Shown one piece after another: positions 43,924-53,007 of a DNA stretch of 64,000 nucleotides. Below the pieces are notes generated by a model that was given only the letters and a program-made list of their open reading frames with translations, had not been told where the DNA came from and searched no databases. Both the position numbers and the translations under genes were made by a program. Every line of letters starts with the position of its first letter. Positions within the stretch are counted from its first letter, which is position 1. This stretch comes from Rhizobium rhododendri (lineage in GTDB: Bacteria > Pseudomonadota > Alphaproteobacteria > Rhizobiales > Rhizobiaceae): NCBI RefSeq assembly GCF_007000325.2, contig NZ_CP117268.1, positions 372,001 through 436,000 of the forward strand, read 5' to 3'.

Positions 43924-44814
43924 TCACGCCTTGAAGGGGATGGCGAGCTGAGCTGCTTTCACCACGTCACTTTTTGGTGGAGCGATACCCCAATGATCTG
44001 TGCGGCCGGGCGGCCATGTCCACTGCTCAGGGCCCTTTGGCTGATAGGTGTTATCCACCTGGAGAACATCGGATGTGTATTCGATGACGACGCCCAGCGG
44101 ATCGAGGAAGTAAGCGAACACATTGTCTCCCGGACCATGCCGGCCGACACCCCAGCCGATCGGATAGCCGTTGTCGACCATGCGGCCGGAGGCGCGCATG
44201 ACGGACTCCGTATCCGGCATCAGGAAAGCAATATGGTTCAGGCCATTGACGTTCGCCTCGGCAAGCACGACGGCATGGTGATCGTCGTTGCAGCGCAGGA
44301 AGGCCATCATCTTCGATCGGTCAGTGAGCTGAAAACCCAGCAATTGCTCGTAGAAGCGCGATAGGCCATCGACGTCGGCGCTGTTGATGTTGACATGCGC
44401 CAGTCGAAGCGGCCGGTTGGCAACCGCAGCGCCGGTCTTGGTCATGTCGCCGTGGACAAATTCGAGCGTGCTTCGCTGCGGCTCCCGGATGACGAAGCGC
44501 TGGCCGCCGGCGGGACCGGGGCTTTGCTCGACAGGACGCAGCAACTGGCAGCCAAGCGCCACGGCTGATGCTGACAGTCGGCCGAGATCATCGGCGCTGC
44601 CGACGCTGAAGGTGATCTTGCGCAGTTCGGACCTGTCGCTGCCGATCAACTCGAGAACGTGATGATCGTCGCCGGAAGCGGCGAGGAACACCTTGCCGCC
44701 CTGCCGGGCGACGACCTCCAGTCCCCATACAGCAGTGTAGAATTCTTCCGAACGGTTCAGATCCGGGGTGCCAAGTTCGACGCTTTTTAGAGCGGTCACG
44801 GGAAACTGTGTCAT
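43924..44814 (-). CDS. extradiol (VOC-fold) ring-cleavage dioxygenase
   Basis: 296 residues with two VOC repeats (about 8-125 and 135-250). The iron ligands fit His140 (RLAHVNINSAD), His194 (LNHIAFLMPD) and Glu245 (VVIEYTSDV), with the spacing of catechol 2,3-dioxygenases. VGRHGPGDNVFAYFLDP is the type I extradiol signature. The C-terminal 45 residues end in a WTWPPGRTDHWG tail. The stop-start overlap with the upstream decarboxylase gene is four bases. Confidence 0.87.
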   Translation of the reverse strand: MTQFPVTALKSVELGTPDLNRSEEFYTAVWGLEVVARQGGKVFLAASGDDHHVLELIGSDRSELRKITFSVGSADDLGRLSASAVALGCQLLRPVEQSPGPAGGQRFVIREPQRSTLEFVHGDMTKTGAAVANRPLRLAHVNINSADVDGLSRFYEQLLGFQLTDRSKMMAFLRCNDDHHAVVLAEANVNGLNHIAFLMPDTESVMRASGRMVDNGYPIGWGVGRHGPGDNVFAYFLDPLGVVIEYTSDVLQVDNTYQPKGPEQWTWPPGRTDHWGIAPPKSDVVKAAQLAIPFKA

Positions 44815-45833
44815 GACTGTGCCTCGAGTGCCAGGAATGCTTCGGCATTGGAAAAAGTCAGTCTATCCCGGGTAAGGTCGTCGCCGAAGGCGGCCTCGAT
44901 CCGGGCGAGGGGGGCTTTTTCGTGGAAGTTGAAGGGGTAGTCGGTACCGAGAATGACTCGCTCGTCGCCGAACATCGAAACGAGGTGCCGCAGTGTCGGC
45001 TCATCGTACACCAGGGCGTCGTAGTAGAGGCGTTTGGCCTGGATGGACGGTTCCTCAAGGATCGTCTCGCGCAGAGCCGGAAAGACCTTCCAGCCTTCAT
45101 CGAGCCGAGGCAACAACGAGGCGAGTGTTCCTCCGCCGTGACTGAACGCCAGGCGCAGCCTTGGATGCTTGAGCATCAGGTTCGCCGTGATGACAGAGGC
45201 GGCTGCCAATCCGACGTCCGTCGGATAGGCCAGCACTTGCTGCAACTGTCCGGGACCGACCAGCCTGTCCATTCCGGTCGGTCTGACCGCGTGGACGAAC
45301 ACCGCAGAACCCAGCGCTTCAGCTTCGGCGAAAAAAGGCAAGAATCGCGGGTCTCCGATCGGAATGCCGTTGATGTTGCTGCCGATCTCCACGCCGGAGA
45401 AACCGAGGTCCCTCATGCAGCGGCGAAGCTCGTCGATTGCCTTGTCAACATCCTGGAGCGGAACCGAACCGAGACCGACAAACCGGCCGCCGGAGGTGCT
45501 TGCCATGGTTGCGATGGTGTCGTTCAAGTAATGGATAAGATCGTTGGCTGGGTCGATATCCATCCAGTAGTTGAACAATTCGGGCATCGGCGACAGCGCC
45601 TGCGTCTTGATGCCCATTCGATCCATGTCGTCCATGCGACGCTGTGAGTCCCAGCAGGCATCGCTGACGGTTCGATAGTTCTTGCCGTCGATCACGATCG
45701 TCCTGTGGCAGGCGTCCCGGGCCATCATGGAAGGCCAGTTCGAAGGCGGTGCCCCCTTGAGATAGGGCGCAAACTCCGAGGGTACGACATGGCAATGGAC
45801 GTCGATGCCGCGGCACCCGCATAGCCTCGTCAT
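44811..45833 (-). CDS. ACMSD-type amidohydrolase-family decarboxylase
   Basis: 340 residues. Metal ligands expected of the ACMSD group are present: His13 and His15 (DVHCHVVP), His181 (VFVHAVRP), His232 (FSHGGG) and Asp298 (GTDYPF). Such enzymes decarboxylate aminocarboxymuconate semialdehyde, resorcylates or similar acids without oxygen. It is the first gene of the operon, overlapping the dioxygenase gene, and divergent from the GntR regulator. The substrate is inferred only from context. Confidence 0.85.
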   Translation of the reverse strand: MTRLCGCRGIDVHCHVVPSEFAPYLKGAPPSNWPSMMARDACHRTIVIDGKNYRTVSDACWDSQRRMDDMDRMGIKTQALSPMPELFNYWMDIDPANDLIHYLNDTIATMASTSGGRFVGLGSVPLQDVDKAIDELRRCMRDLGFSGVEIGSNINGIPIGDPRFLPFFAEAEALGSAVFVHAVRPTGMDRLVGPGQLQQVLAYPTDVGLAAASVITANLMLKHPRLRLAFSHGGGTLASLLPRLDEGWKVFPALRETILEEPSIQAKRLYYDALVYDEPTLRHLVSMFGDERVILGTDYPFNFHEKAPLARIEAAFGDDLTRDRLTFSNAEAFLALEAQS

Positions 45834-45999
45834 AGCCTGCCTCTTTGCGTGGAAACCATCGCACCCTCCCAGTGAAATGTCATCGTCATCAAATGGATAT
45901 TATACAATAGAGTCTCTGTAAACAATAATTTATAAATTTGCACCAAGACGACCGGCGTTATATAAATACCCACATCGGCATCGTCGGGGAAAATCGCCA
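45834..45999. promoter_or_regulatory. divergent promoter region of the aromatic cluster
   Basis: AT-rich 166 bp between the decarboxylase and GntR genes. AATTTATAAATT (45927-45938) is a perfect palindrome. TACA-N10-TGTA (45903-45920), with AGAG/CTCT inside, is a second symmetrical site. Both lie where a GntR operator is expected. No consensus -35/-10 pair was fixed. Confidence 0.45.
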
Positions 46000-46710
46000 A
46001 TGAATACTCTTGCAGTCACGAAGCCCGCCTTGTCGGCATCGACACAGGCCAGCTCCGTCTACGAGCGCCTGAAATCGGACATTCTCACCACAGTGCTGGA
46101 GCCTGGTCGCAAACTGCAGCTGCGGTTTTTGATGGACCACTATGGCGCGGGCCAAACGCCGCTAAGGGAGGCGCTGAACCGTCTGGCGTCGGAGGAACTA
46201 GTTGAAGGAAGAGATCAGCGCGGCTTCTTCGTTCAGCCTGTCAGCAGGGCGGAGCTCGTGGAGTTGACCAAGACGAGGTGCTGGGTGGAGGGGCTCGCCC
46301 TGCGCGAGTCGATGGCGAACCGCACACCGCAATGGGAAGAAGACCTTGTCGTTGCCCATCATCGGCTCGACCGAACTCCGCGCTCACTTAGAGAAGATAA
46401 ATTCGAAGACAATCCGGAGTGGGAACGGGCACATCGTCGCTACCACCAAGTCCTGATTGCCAATTGTGGCTCGAGACCGCTGATTGCATTCGCCGAGCAA
46501 CTTGCAGACCGCCTGTACCGATACCGCCAGATGTCGATCAGGAAGGTGTTCCGGACCCGTCACGTGACCGATGAGCACGAGGCGATCCTGAAGGAAGTGC
46601 TGAAGGGCAATGTGAATACGGCGTCGGAACTTCTGGAGAAGCATTACAAACGGACGGCTGAAGCTATTGTTGGTGATCTTGAGCAGTTTGGTTCTGAGCA
46701 AGGTTATTAA
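46000..46710 (+). CDS. GntR-family (FCD) transcriptional regulator
   Basis: 236 residues. The N-terminal winged helix (about 20-85) reads YERLKSDILTTVLEPGRKLQLRFLMDHYGAGQTPLREALNRLASEELVE. The FCD ligand domain (about 95-225) has the metal-binding type RRYHQVLIANCGSRPL and DEHEAIL. It is divergent from the aromatic-degradation operon and is its likely regulator. The C-terminus is intact. Confidence 0.87.
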   Translation: MNTLAVTKPALSASTQASSVYERLKSDILTTVLEPGRKLQLRFLMDHYGAGQTPLREALNRLASEELVEGRDQRGFFVQPVSRAELVELTKTRCWVEGLALRESMANRTPQWEEDLVVAHHRLDRTPRSLREDKFEDNPEWERAHRRYHQVLIANCGSRPLIAFAEQLADRLYRYRQMSIRKVFRTRHVTDEHEAILKEVLKGNVNTASELLEKHYKRTAEAIVGDLEQFGSEQGY

Positions 46711-46739
46711 AGCCTCGAAAGGGCAAATATAGAGGAGAT

Positions 46740-47318
46740 TGGGCACAGACAATCGGAAGGGTTCAACCGGAGGCCGCCGTCAAAACCGCATTACTTTACC
46801 CTGACGGAAGTTCGATACTGCAAGAGGAACGCTTGGTTGATGTTTATCCCCAGTATGCCACGGTGGTAGCCAAAATCGACCTTGATCATGCCAGGCAGGC
46901 GCAGTTCTTGCGGCTCTCAATCGAGCTTGAAGCCGTGAGACGCTTGACGGCAGATGCGTCGGCCGAAACGGCAAAGGATCTGCGAGAGGTGCTGGTACGG
47001 CAGGCTGCGGTTGCGACACAGGAAACCGACGACGTATTCGACAGCATCGACCGTGAGTTCCACAGAATACTTTATGAGAAAACCGGCATCCTTGAGCTTT
47101 GGGCTAGTGTCAGACGTCAAAGTGTCCATCTGGACAGGCTCCGACGACTTCACTTACCTATGCCTGGGAAGATGCAAACCGTGCTTACCGAACACGAAGC
47201 AATCGTGGACGCCATCGTTTCAGGACGACCTGCACATGCTGAGATGGCTTTGCGAAAGCACCTGTGCGCTACGCTTTCCATAATCGATGTGATCTCCTCA
47301 GTTCCCCACCTATATAAG
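46740..47318 (+). pseudogene. GntR (FCD) regulator, 5'-degraded
   Basis: The stretch from about 46810 reads ERLVDVYPQYATVVAKIDLDHARQAQFLR, the wing and start of an FCD domain, and continues correctly (DSIDREFHRILYEKTG, LTEHEAIVDAIVSGRPA) to about 47310. The HTH that should precede it is unrecognisable and no start codon with a ribosome site exists. The frame runs on into unrelated sequence. It is a second, dead regulator gene beside the intact one. Confidence 0.7.
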
Positions 47319-47807
47319 GATTTAAGACTTCGACGCTCGGTCAAGCCAGCGCCGAGCTGCGTAAGCGCGCCGGTCTCAACACCATCAATCTGGCCGCCTC
47401 CTATCATGCCGGCCCGTTCCTCCAGCCCCGCAGCTCGCACCAGAAGGTCTATTTTCCCGAGGACGGAATGGTCTACTGCCGCCAGAAGGAAACAGGGCGG
47501 GCAAAGAGATCAGGCCGGTGATGGCACAGAACGCCAGCGAGCGCGGGCGACAGGCCGGCCGCGCTTGTGGAGGCGCGCGACGCGGGCGGCATGAAGGTCT
47601 CCTACTGGCCCGGTTGTCTGCACGCGCCCATCTCGGGATGCCGCATCCAGCCCATGTCGGCCAGCTCAGGAGACCGGCTCTACCAACGCGCCGCAACCAT
47701 CTGTCCGCACAATAGTCCATGCAAAGGACCGGGAGAGATTGGCCTTCATCGAGACCGGCTTGCGGGCTGGATAGCAGGGACTCTTCCAAGGCCTGTGTCC
47801 ACTGGCC
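47319..47807 (+). pseudogene. degraded coding region, family not identified
   Basis: One frame reads AELRKRAGLNTINLAASYHAG and then FLQPRSSHQKVYFPEDGMVY before a stop at about 47520; this is clearly coding-derived and conserved-looking. Later pieces (about 47585-47720) include DRLYQR and ICPHNS in a different frame. The parts may come from one large protein that lost internal segments. I could not name it. Confidence 0.5.
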
Positions 47808-48536
47808 TCAGGGTTTACCGGACAGGCGACCATAGGCGCCCATGATGAAGCGCTCCGCCTGGTTAAGATATATTTCCATGGCGGCGGCAGCCTGTGTGGG
47901 TTTTTCCTCCTCAAATTCGGTCAGGATCTTGAGGTTCTGATCAACGAAGGGAGCATGCAGGAACTCGGGGTCGCGCAACAGCCCGAATACCAGGCGCAGT
48001 TCCAGCGATACTTCGCGGAAGAATGCCGAAAGGCGGGGGCTATCGGCCAGGTCGACCACCGCAGCGTGAAAGGCGATATCCGCGCTGCCAACGCCCAACC
48101 AGTCGCCCTCCGAGCGGCAGCGGCGGGCGGCCTCGACGGCGACACGCATTTTTCGGGCACTGGGATGGCTTGGGTGCGCCTGGGCAAGTGCGGGACACTC
48201 GATGATGCGGCGGACCCGGTAGATGTCGATGATCGTGGACATGCTAGGTGTCGTCACGAACACGCCGCGATTGGCTTCGTGCCGCAGCAGGCCCTCTTTC
48301 GTCAATATGCGGAAAACCTCGCGTAGCGTGTTGCGCGATACCTGCATCTCCTCGCTCAGCGCCAGTTCGGACAGATGGCTACCCGGCGTCAGGCGTCCTG
48401 AGATTACCTGCTCGCGCATGCGGCCCGCGACCGCCTCTGCCAAGGTCTGGCTGGCCGGCTGGCTGGATATCGGCCCCAACGTTTGCTCGTTTGGCAATCC
48501 GGATGTCCCGTCTGCTGCTTGGCTGATCACCTTCAT
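47808..48536 (-). CDS. GntR-family (FCD) transcriptional regulator
   Basis: 242 residues from ATG 48536; an in-frame ATG at 48566 is possible. The winged helix reads GRMREQVISGRLTPGSHLSELALSEEMQVSRNTLREVFRILTKEGLLRHEANRGVFV. The FCD domain has the metal-binding type ADIAFHAAVVDLADSPRLSAFF. It is divergent from the PxpA operon (274 bp apart), and GGACA-GAAT-TGTCC lies between. It is the likely regulator of the lactam/peptide operon. Confidence 0.85.
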   Translation of the reverse strand: MKVISQAADGTSGLPNEQTLGPISSQPASQTLAEAVAGRMREQVISGRLTPGSHLSELALSEEMQVSRNTLREVFRILTKEGLLRHEANRGVFVTTPSMSTIIDIYRVRRIIECPALAQAHPSHPSARKMRVAVEAARRCRSEGDWLGVGSADIAFHAAVVDLADSPRLSAFFREVSLELRLVFGLLRDPEFLHAPFVDQNLKILTEFEEEKPTQAAAAMEIYLNQAERFIMGAYGRLSGKP

Positions 48537-48750
48537 CTCGTCTCGTCTATCTGTCGCGCATCCCATGCGGCGTTGCCATTTCTCAGCAGTTGAGTTCTCG
48601 TGCCGGAACGCATGTGTCAGTCGCTGCCTGTCTTCACTGCTTAGGCTCTTTCACGCGAAAACATCAATGGAAAAGACACGCCGATGCGCTGCACAACAAA
48701 TGGGCAATATGCTATCTGTAGGGCAATGCATCGATATTGTTCAACACTCT

Positions 48751-48764
48751 GGACAGAATTGTCC
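48751..48764. promoter_or_regulatory. candidate operator upstream of the PxpA operon
   Basis: GGACA-GAAT-TGTCC is an inverted repeat with five-base arms, 46 bp before the ATG at 48810 and on the regulator side of the operon. The position fits repression by the divergent GntR protein. Short arms keep this tentative. Confidence 0.4.
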
Positions 48765-48809
48765 TCACTTGATAGCCTCCTGTCAGTTTTCAATGGAAAT
48801 GTTTGTCGG

Positions 48810-49577
48810 ATGTGGGCAATCGATCTCAACAGCGACCTCGGTGAAAGCTTCGGCCCGTGGAAAATGGGCGAAGATGATGCCCTGATCGAAGTCGTGACGA
48901 GCACGAACGTGGCTTGTGGCTTTCATGCCGGCGATCCGGCCGGCATTCTAAGGACGCTGCGCTCTGCCGCCGCGCGCGGCGTGGCGATCGGTGCCCATGT
49001 CGGCTACCGCGATCTTGTCGGCTTTGGCCGCCGCAATATGGACCCGACGAGCGAAGAGCTGATCGGAGACGTCATCTATCAGATCGGTGCGCTGAAGGGT
49101 CTTGCCCAAGCTGCCGGAACGCGCGTCAGCTATGTCAAACCCCACGGCGCCCTTTACAATACCATCGCCACCGACACCCGGCAGGCCGCCGACGTGATTG
49201 CCGCGATCCGCGCGGTCGATCCGGAACTGGTGTTGATGGCGTTGGCAGGCGCGCCCCTGGTGGCGCAGGCGCAAGCCGCCGGGCTGCGGGTGGTGGAGGA
49301 AGCTTTTGCCGACCGTGCCTACACCTGCGATGGCCATCTCGTTTCGCGCCGGCAAGCGGGCGCCGTTCTACATGATGCCGAAGAGGTCGCCAAACGCATG
49401 GTGCGGCTCGTTCGCGAAGGGGTCGTCGACTCGATCGACGGCAAGCCCACGCGGATCAAGGCCCAGAGTATCTGCGTGCATGGCGACAGCCCCGACGCAG
49501 TGCGGATGGCAAGGACCCTGCGTCGGCGCCTGGAAGAAGCGGGCCTGACCGTGCGCGCCTTTACGGGCGCCGCATGA
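48810..49577 (+). CDS. pxpA: 5-oxoprolinase subunit A (LamB/YcsF family)
   Basis: 255 residues from ATG 48810, where homology begins. [54 protein letters not shown] and [12 protein letters not shown] are the complete LamB/YcsF signature. PxpA acts with PxpB and PxpC in ATP-dependent opening of 5-oxoproline to glutamate. Its stop overlaps the next start (ATGA). In this operon the presence of a biotin carboxylase suggests a carboxylated lactam intermediate. First gene of an operon of at least eight genes. Confidence 0.88.
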   Translation: MWAIDLNSDLGESFGPWKMGEDDALIEVVTSTNVACGFHAGDPAGILRTLRSAAARGVAIGAHVGYRDLVGFGRRNMDPTSEELIGDVIYQIGALKGLAQAAGTRVSYVKPHGALYNTIATDTRQAADVIAAIRAVDPELVLMALAGAPLVAQAQAAGLRVVEEAFADRAYTCDGHLVSRRQAGAVLHDAEEVAKRMVRLVREGVVDSIDGKPTRIKAQSICVHGDSPDAVRMARTLRRRLEEAGLTVRAFTGAA

Positions 49578-51229
49578 TCAGGGGAGGGGCGGATCCCCAG
49601 AAAGCCTGCGATGCACAGATTTTGCCCATGCGGGCCGATTGCGTACTTGTCGAACTCGTCGATCTGGAAGCGGCACTGGACCTTTACGATGCTCTTCTGC
49701 GCCGCAATCTTTTGGGGATTCGCGAACTCATTCCGGCGGCGCGCACGCTAATGATCGAGTTCGATCCGTCGGTTCTCTCCACCGCGATGCTGAATGCTGC
49801 AATCGCCGACCTGGACCTGTCGAGGACCGGGCCCGCCTTGGGTCCGTTATTGGAAATCCCGGTTTGTTACGAGGGTGAAGACCTGCCGGAAGTCGCCGCC
49901 CTGCTGGGCATGACTCCGCAGGAGGTGGTCCGGTTGCATACCGGACATGACTATCTGGTTGCCTTCACCGGTTTTGCGCCGGGCTTTGCCTATCTCACCC
50001 AGGGCGACGAGCGCCTTAGCGTGCCGCGCAGGCAATCGCCGCGTACGCTGGTTCCCGCCGGTTCCGTAGGCCTCGCAGGCGCCTTCAGCGGCGTCTATCC
50101 CAAGGCGAGCCCAGGCGGCTGGCAACTCATCGGGAGAACCCCTCTCGACATGTTCGACATTGCCCGCGAGCCGGTCTCGCTGCTGCAGCCAGGTCAGCGC
50201 GTGCGGTTTTGCGACATGGCAACCGACCACGCCTACACCATTCAGACCAGGTCTTCCGGTCCGTCGTTTGCCACACGCCCCGCAACCGTTCCAACGGATG
50301 GCCAGACCGCCATCGAGATCGTCTCCGTCGGACTTCCCGTTCTGTTTCAGGATCTCGGACGTTCGGGGCTGGTACACCAGGGCATCGGCCGCTCCGGTGC
50401 CGCCGATCGGAAAAGTTTTGCAGCAGCCAATCGCCTTGTCGGCAATCCGGACAATACGGTCGCGCTGGAAATCCCGCTGGGCGGGCTGTCCTTCCGCATG
50501 CACGGCCAAGGCGTCATGGCGATGACAGGCGCGCAGGCAAGGGTCTCCGTCGCGACGGCTGAGGGAGCGGCGATCGAGGCTCCGCATCATTGTGCCTTTG
50601 CCGTCGAGGATGGCGACCTGGTGACGCTCGGCATCGCGACGTCCGGCATGCGCAGCTATCTGGCGATCAGAGGCGGCTTCTATGTGGCCCCCGTTCTGAA
50701 GAGTTGCGCGACGGACATGCTGGCGCAGATCGGCCCGGAACCGCTGAGGGTCGGGGAGTTCATTTCGATATCCAATGTGCAGGCTGGCTCTCATTCTGCG
50801 GTTGCACTCCTCCAGGAGCCGGAATTTGCCATGCCTCGCGCTGGCGAAACGGTCCGCCTCGACGTCGTGCTCGGCCCGCGCACGGACTGGTTCACGCCTG
50901 ACGCAATCGAAAGCTTCCTCGCGCAGGACTGGACCGTCTCGCTGCAATCGAGCCGCGTCGGCATGCGCCTCGAGGGCGACGCGCTGGAGCGGTCCATCGT
51001 CAAGGAACTGCCGAGCGAGGCGACGATCCGCGGCGCCATTCAGGTGCCTGCGAGCGGTCAGCCGGTTCTGTTCCTCGTCGATCATCCGCTGACGGGCGGT
51101 TATCCGGTGATTGCCAATATCGCTGGCCATCATCTCGATCTTGCAGGGCAGATCCCAGTCGGTACGCGCATCCGCTTTGTTGCGTCCGCTCCGTTTGCCA
51201 CGCAGCCCATAGCAGGAAGACAGCAGTGA
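49574..51229 (+). CDS. fused 5-oxoprolinase subunits B and C (KipI-KipA; biotin-dependent carboxyltransferase type)
   Basis: 551 residues. The first part (about 20-220) is PxpB/KipI (CT_C_D): [33 protein letters not shown] and [10 protein letters not shown]. The second (about 240-545) is PxpC/KipA (CT_A_B): [38 protein letters not shown] and [14 protein letters not shown]. The same two domains form the carboxyltransferase half of urea carboxylase. The stop overlaps the next start (TGATG), so it is translationally coupled to the biotin carboxylase. Confidence 0.87.
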   Translation: MIRGGADPQKACDAQILPMRADCVLVELVDLEAALDLYDALLRRNLLGIRELIPAARTLMIEFDPSVLSTAMLNAAIADLDLSRTGPALGPLLEIPVCYEGEDLPEVAALLGMTPQEVVRLHTGHDYLVAFTGFAPGFAYLTQGDERLSVPRRQSPRTLVPAGSVGLAGAFSGVYPKASPGGWQLIGRTPLDMFDIAREPVSLLQPGQRVRFCDMATDHAYTIQTRSSGPSFATRPATVPTDGQTAIEIVSVGLPVLFQDLGRSGLVHQGIGRSGAADRKSFAAANRLVGNPDNTVALEIPLGGLSFRMHGQGVMAMTGAQARVSVATAEGAAIEAPHHCAFAVEDGDLVTLGIATSGMRSYLAIRGGFYVAPVLKSCATDMLAQIGPEPLRVGEFISISNVQAGSHSAVALLQEPEFAMPRAGETVRLDVVLGPRTDWFTPDAIESFLAQDWTVSLQSSRVGMRLEGDALERSIVKELPSEATIRGAIQVPASGQPVLFLVDHPLTGGYPVIANIAGHHLDLAGQIPVGTRIRFVASAPFATQPIAGRQQ

Positions 51230-53007
51230 TGAAGAAGGTGTTGATAGCCAACCGCGGCGAGATTGCCGTGCGCCTCATACGGGCCTGCCGCGACTACGGC
51301 CTTACCTCGGTTGCCGTTTATGCGGATGTCGATGTCGATGCGCTGTTCGTCGGACTTGCGGACGAGGCCTATGCGCTTCAGGGATCGAGCCCCCGGGACA
51401 GCTACCTCGATAGCGAGAAACTGATCGCCATAGCCAGGCGTGCCGGTGCCGATGCGGTGCATCCGGGATACGGTTTTCTGTCGGAAAACGCGCGCTTTGC
51501 CGCCGCCGTCATGGCCGCCGGGCTCACCTGGATCGGCCCGGACCCTGATGTCATCGAGGCGCTCGGCGACAAGCTGAAGGCGCGCGACATCGCCCGCTCC
51601 GTCGGAGCGCCGCTGGTGGCCGGCAGCGACGGGGCCATTTCCAGTGCTTTCGAGGCACGGGCCTTTGCCCTCCGCTTCGGCCTGCCCATCGCGATAAAGG
51701 CCGCCCATGGCGGTGGCGGACGCGGGATCAAGATCGCACGGCATCTTGACGAGGTCGAAGACCTGTTTAATTCGGCGACCCGCGAGGCCGTTGCCGCCTT
51801 CGGCCGCGGCGAATGCTATGTCGAACAGTTTCTTGATCGCCCGCGCCATATCGAGGCGCAGGTTTTGGCCGACCGCCACGGAACCGTGCTCGTGGTCGGC
51901 ACGCGCGATTGCTCGCTCCAGCGCCGCAACCAGAAACTGGTCGAGGAGGCGCCTGCTCCATTCCTCTCCGACGCACAGCGCGATGTCATCCACAAGGCCG
52001 CGCGCGATATCTGCCAGGCAGCCCGCTATGTCGGGGCCGGCACGGTGGAATTTCTGCTGAGCGCCGACGGCATCATTTCCTTCCTCGAGGTCAACACGCG
52101 CCTGCAGGTGGAACACCCGGTCACCGAGGAGACCACCGGTCTCGATCTCGTTCTCGAACAGTTTCGCATTGCAGAAGGCCAGCCCCTGGAGGTGTCAGAG
52201 ATGCCGGCGCCGCGGGGCCATGCCATCGAATTTCGCATCAACATCGAGGACCCCGCGCGGGGCTTCCTGCCATTTGCCGGCCGGATCACGCGGTTCGCAC
52301 CGCCCTCCGGTCCAGGCGTCCGCCTCGACACCGGCGTCTCCAGCGGCGCGGACGTCGCTGCCATGTTCGATTCGCTGGTGGCAAAGCTCATCGTCTGGGC
52401 GCCGGATCGTGCGCTGGCGATTGCCCGGGCCCGCCGCGCAATGGCGGAATTTGCGATCGACGGCGTGCCCTCGGTGCTGCCCTTTCACCGCGCCGTTCTG
52501 GAGCATCCGGATTTCGCCGGAGCCGATTTCAAAGTGCACACCCGTTGGATTGAGACCGATTTCGCCGGTAATCTGGAAAGCCAGCGCCGTCCAGCGCCCG
52601 TCGCTGTTGAGGAAACGCTGAGCGGTCATGTCGAGATCGACGGCAAGCGCGTCGAACTGCGTCTGCCTGCGTCGTTCCTCAGCCTCCTCGGACGCGCACC
52701 GGCAAACGGCAAACATCCTGCACCAGACCCGGCGGACAAAACGGCCCTTCTCGCCCCCCTGTCGGGCAACCTCGTCCACTGGACGGTGTCGAGCGGCGAA
52801 CACGTCGAACAGGGGAGCGTGGTTGCCATGATGGATGCGATGAAGATGGAAACCGCCGTCACTGCGCCATGGTCCGGCATTCTCACCATTGCTGTCGAAG
52901 CCGGCTCCTTCCAGCCCGCCGGAACCATCCTCGCGCATATCACGCCGGGCCCGGCCGCAGCTTCATCTCCACCCGATGCCAGCTCCCGGCCGGAGGCGCT
53001 GACATGA
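51229..53007 (+). CDS. biotin carboxylase-BCCP subunit of a biotin-dependent carboxylase
   Basis: 592 residues. The biotin carboxylase is complete (about 1-450): KVLIANRGEIAVRLIRACRDYG, the ATP-grasp glycine loop AAHGGGGRGIKIA, EVNTRLQVEHPVTEE. A C-terminal biotinyl domain carries MDAMKMETA with Lys about 539. No carboxyltransferase domain is on this chain; the CT_C_D and CT_A_B domains are on the preceding gene. Together they could form a split urea-carboxylase-like enzyme acting on a lactam. The start overlaps the previous stop, and the end overlaps the next start. Confidence 0.86.
   Translation: MKKVLIANRGEIAVRLIRACRDYGLTSVAVYADVDVDALFVGLADEAYALQGSSPRDSYLDSEKLIAIARRAGADAVHPGYGFLSENARFAAAVMAAGLTWIGPDPDVIEALGDKLKARDIARSVGAPLVAGSDGAISSAFEARAFALRFGLPIAIKAAHGGGGRGIKIARHLDEVEDLFNSATREAVAAFGRGECYVEQFLDRPRHIEAQVLADRHGTVLVVGTRDCSLQRRNQKLVEEAPAPFLSDAQRDVIHKAARDICQAARYVGAGTVEFLLSADGIISFLEVNTRLQVEHPVTEETTGLDLVLEQFRIAEGQPLEVSEMPAPRGHAIEFRINIEDPARGFLPFAGRITRFAPPSGPGVRLDTGVSSGADVAAMFDSLVAKLIVWAPDRALAIARARRAMAEFAIDGVPSVLPFHRAVLEHPDFAGADFKVHTRWIETDFAGNLESQRRPAPVAVEETLSGHVEIDGKRVELRLPASFLSLLGRAPANGKHPAPDPADKTALLAPLSGNLVHWTVSSGEHVEQGSVVAMMDAMKMETAVTAPWSGILTIAVEAGSFQPAGTILAHITPGPAAASSPPDASSRPEALT

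Noticed and set aside
49847..51133. 428-codon minus-strand frame opposite the PxpB-PxpC fusion
   Set aside because: Arg/His/Gly-rich shadow with no start site; the plus strand is a clear KipI-KipA fusion.
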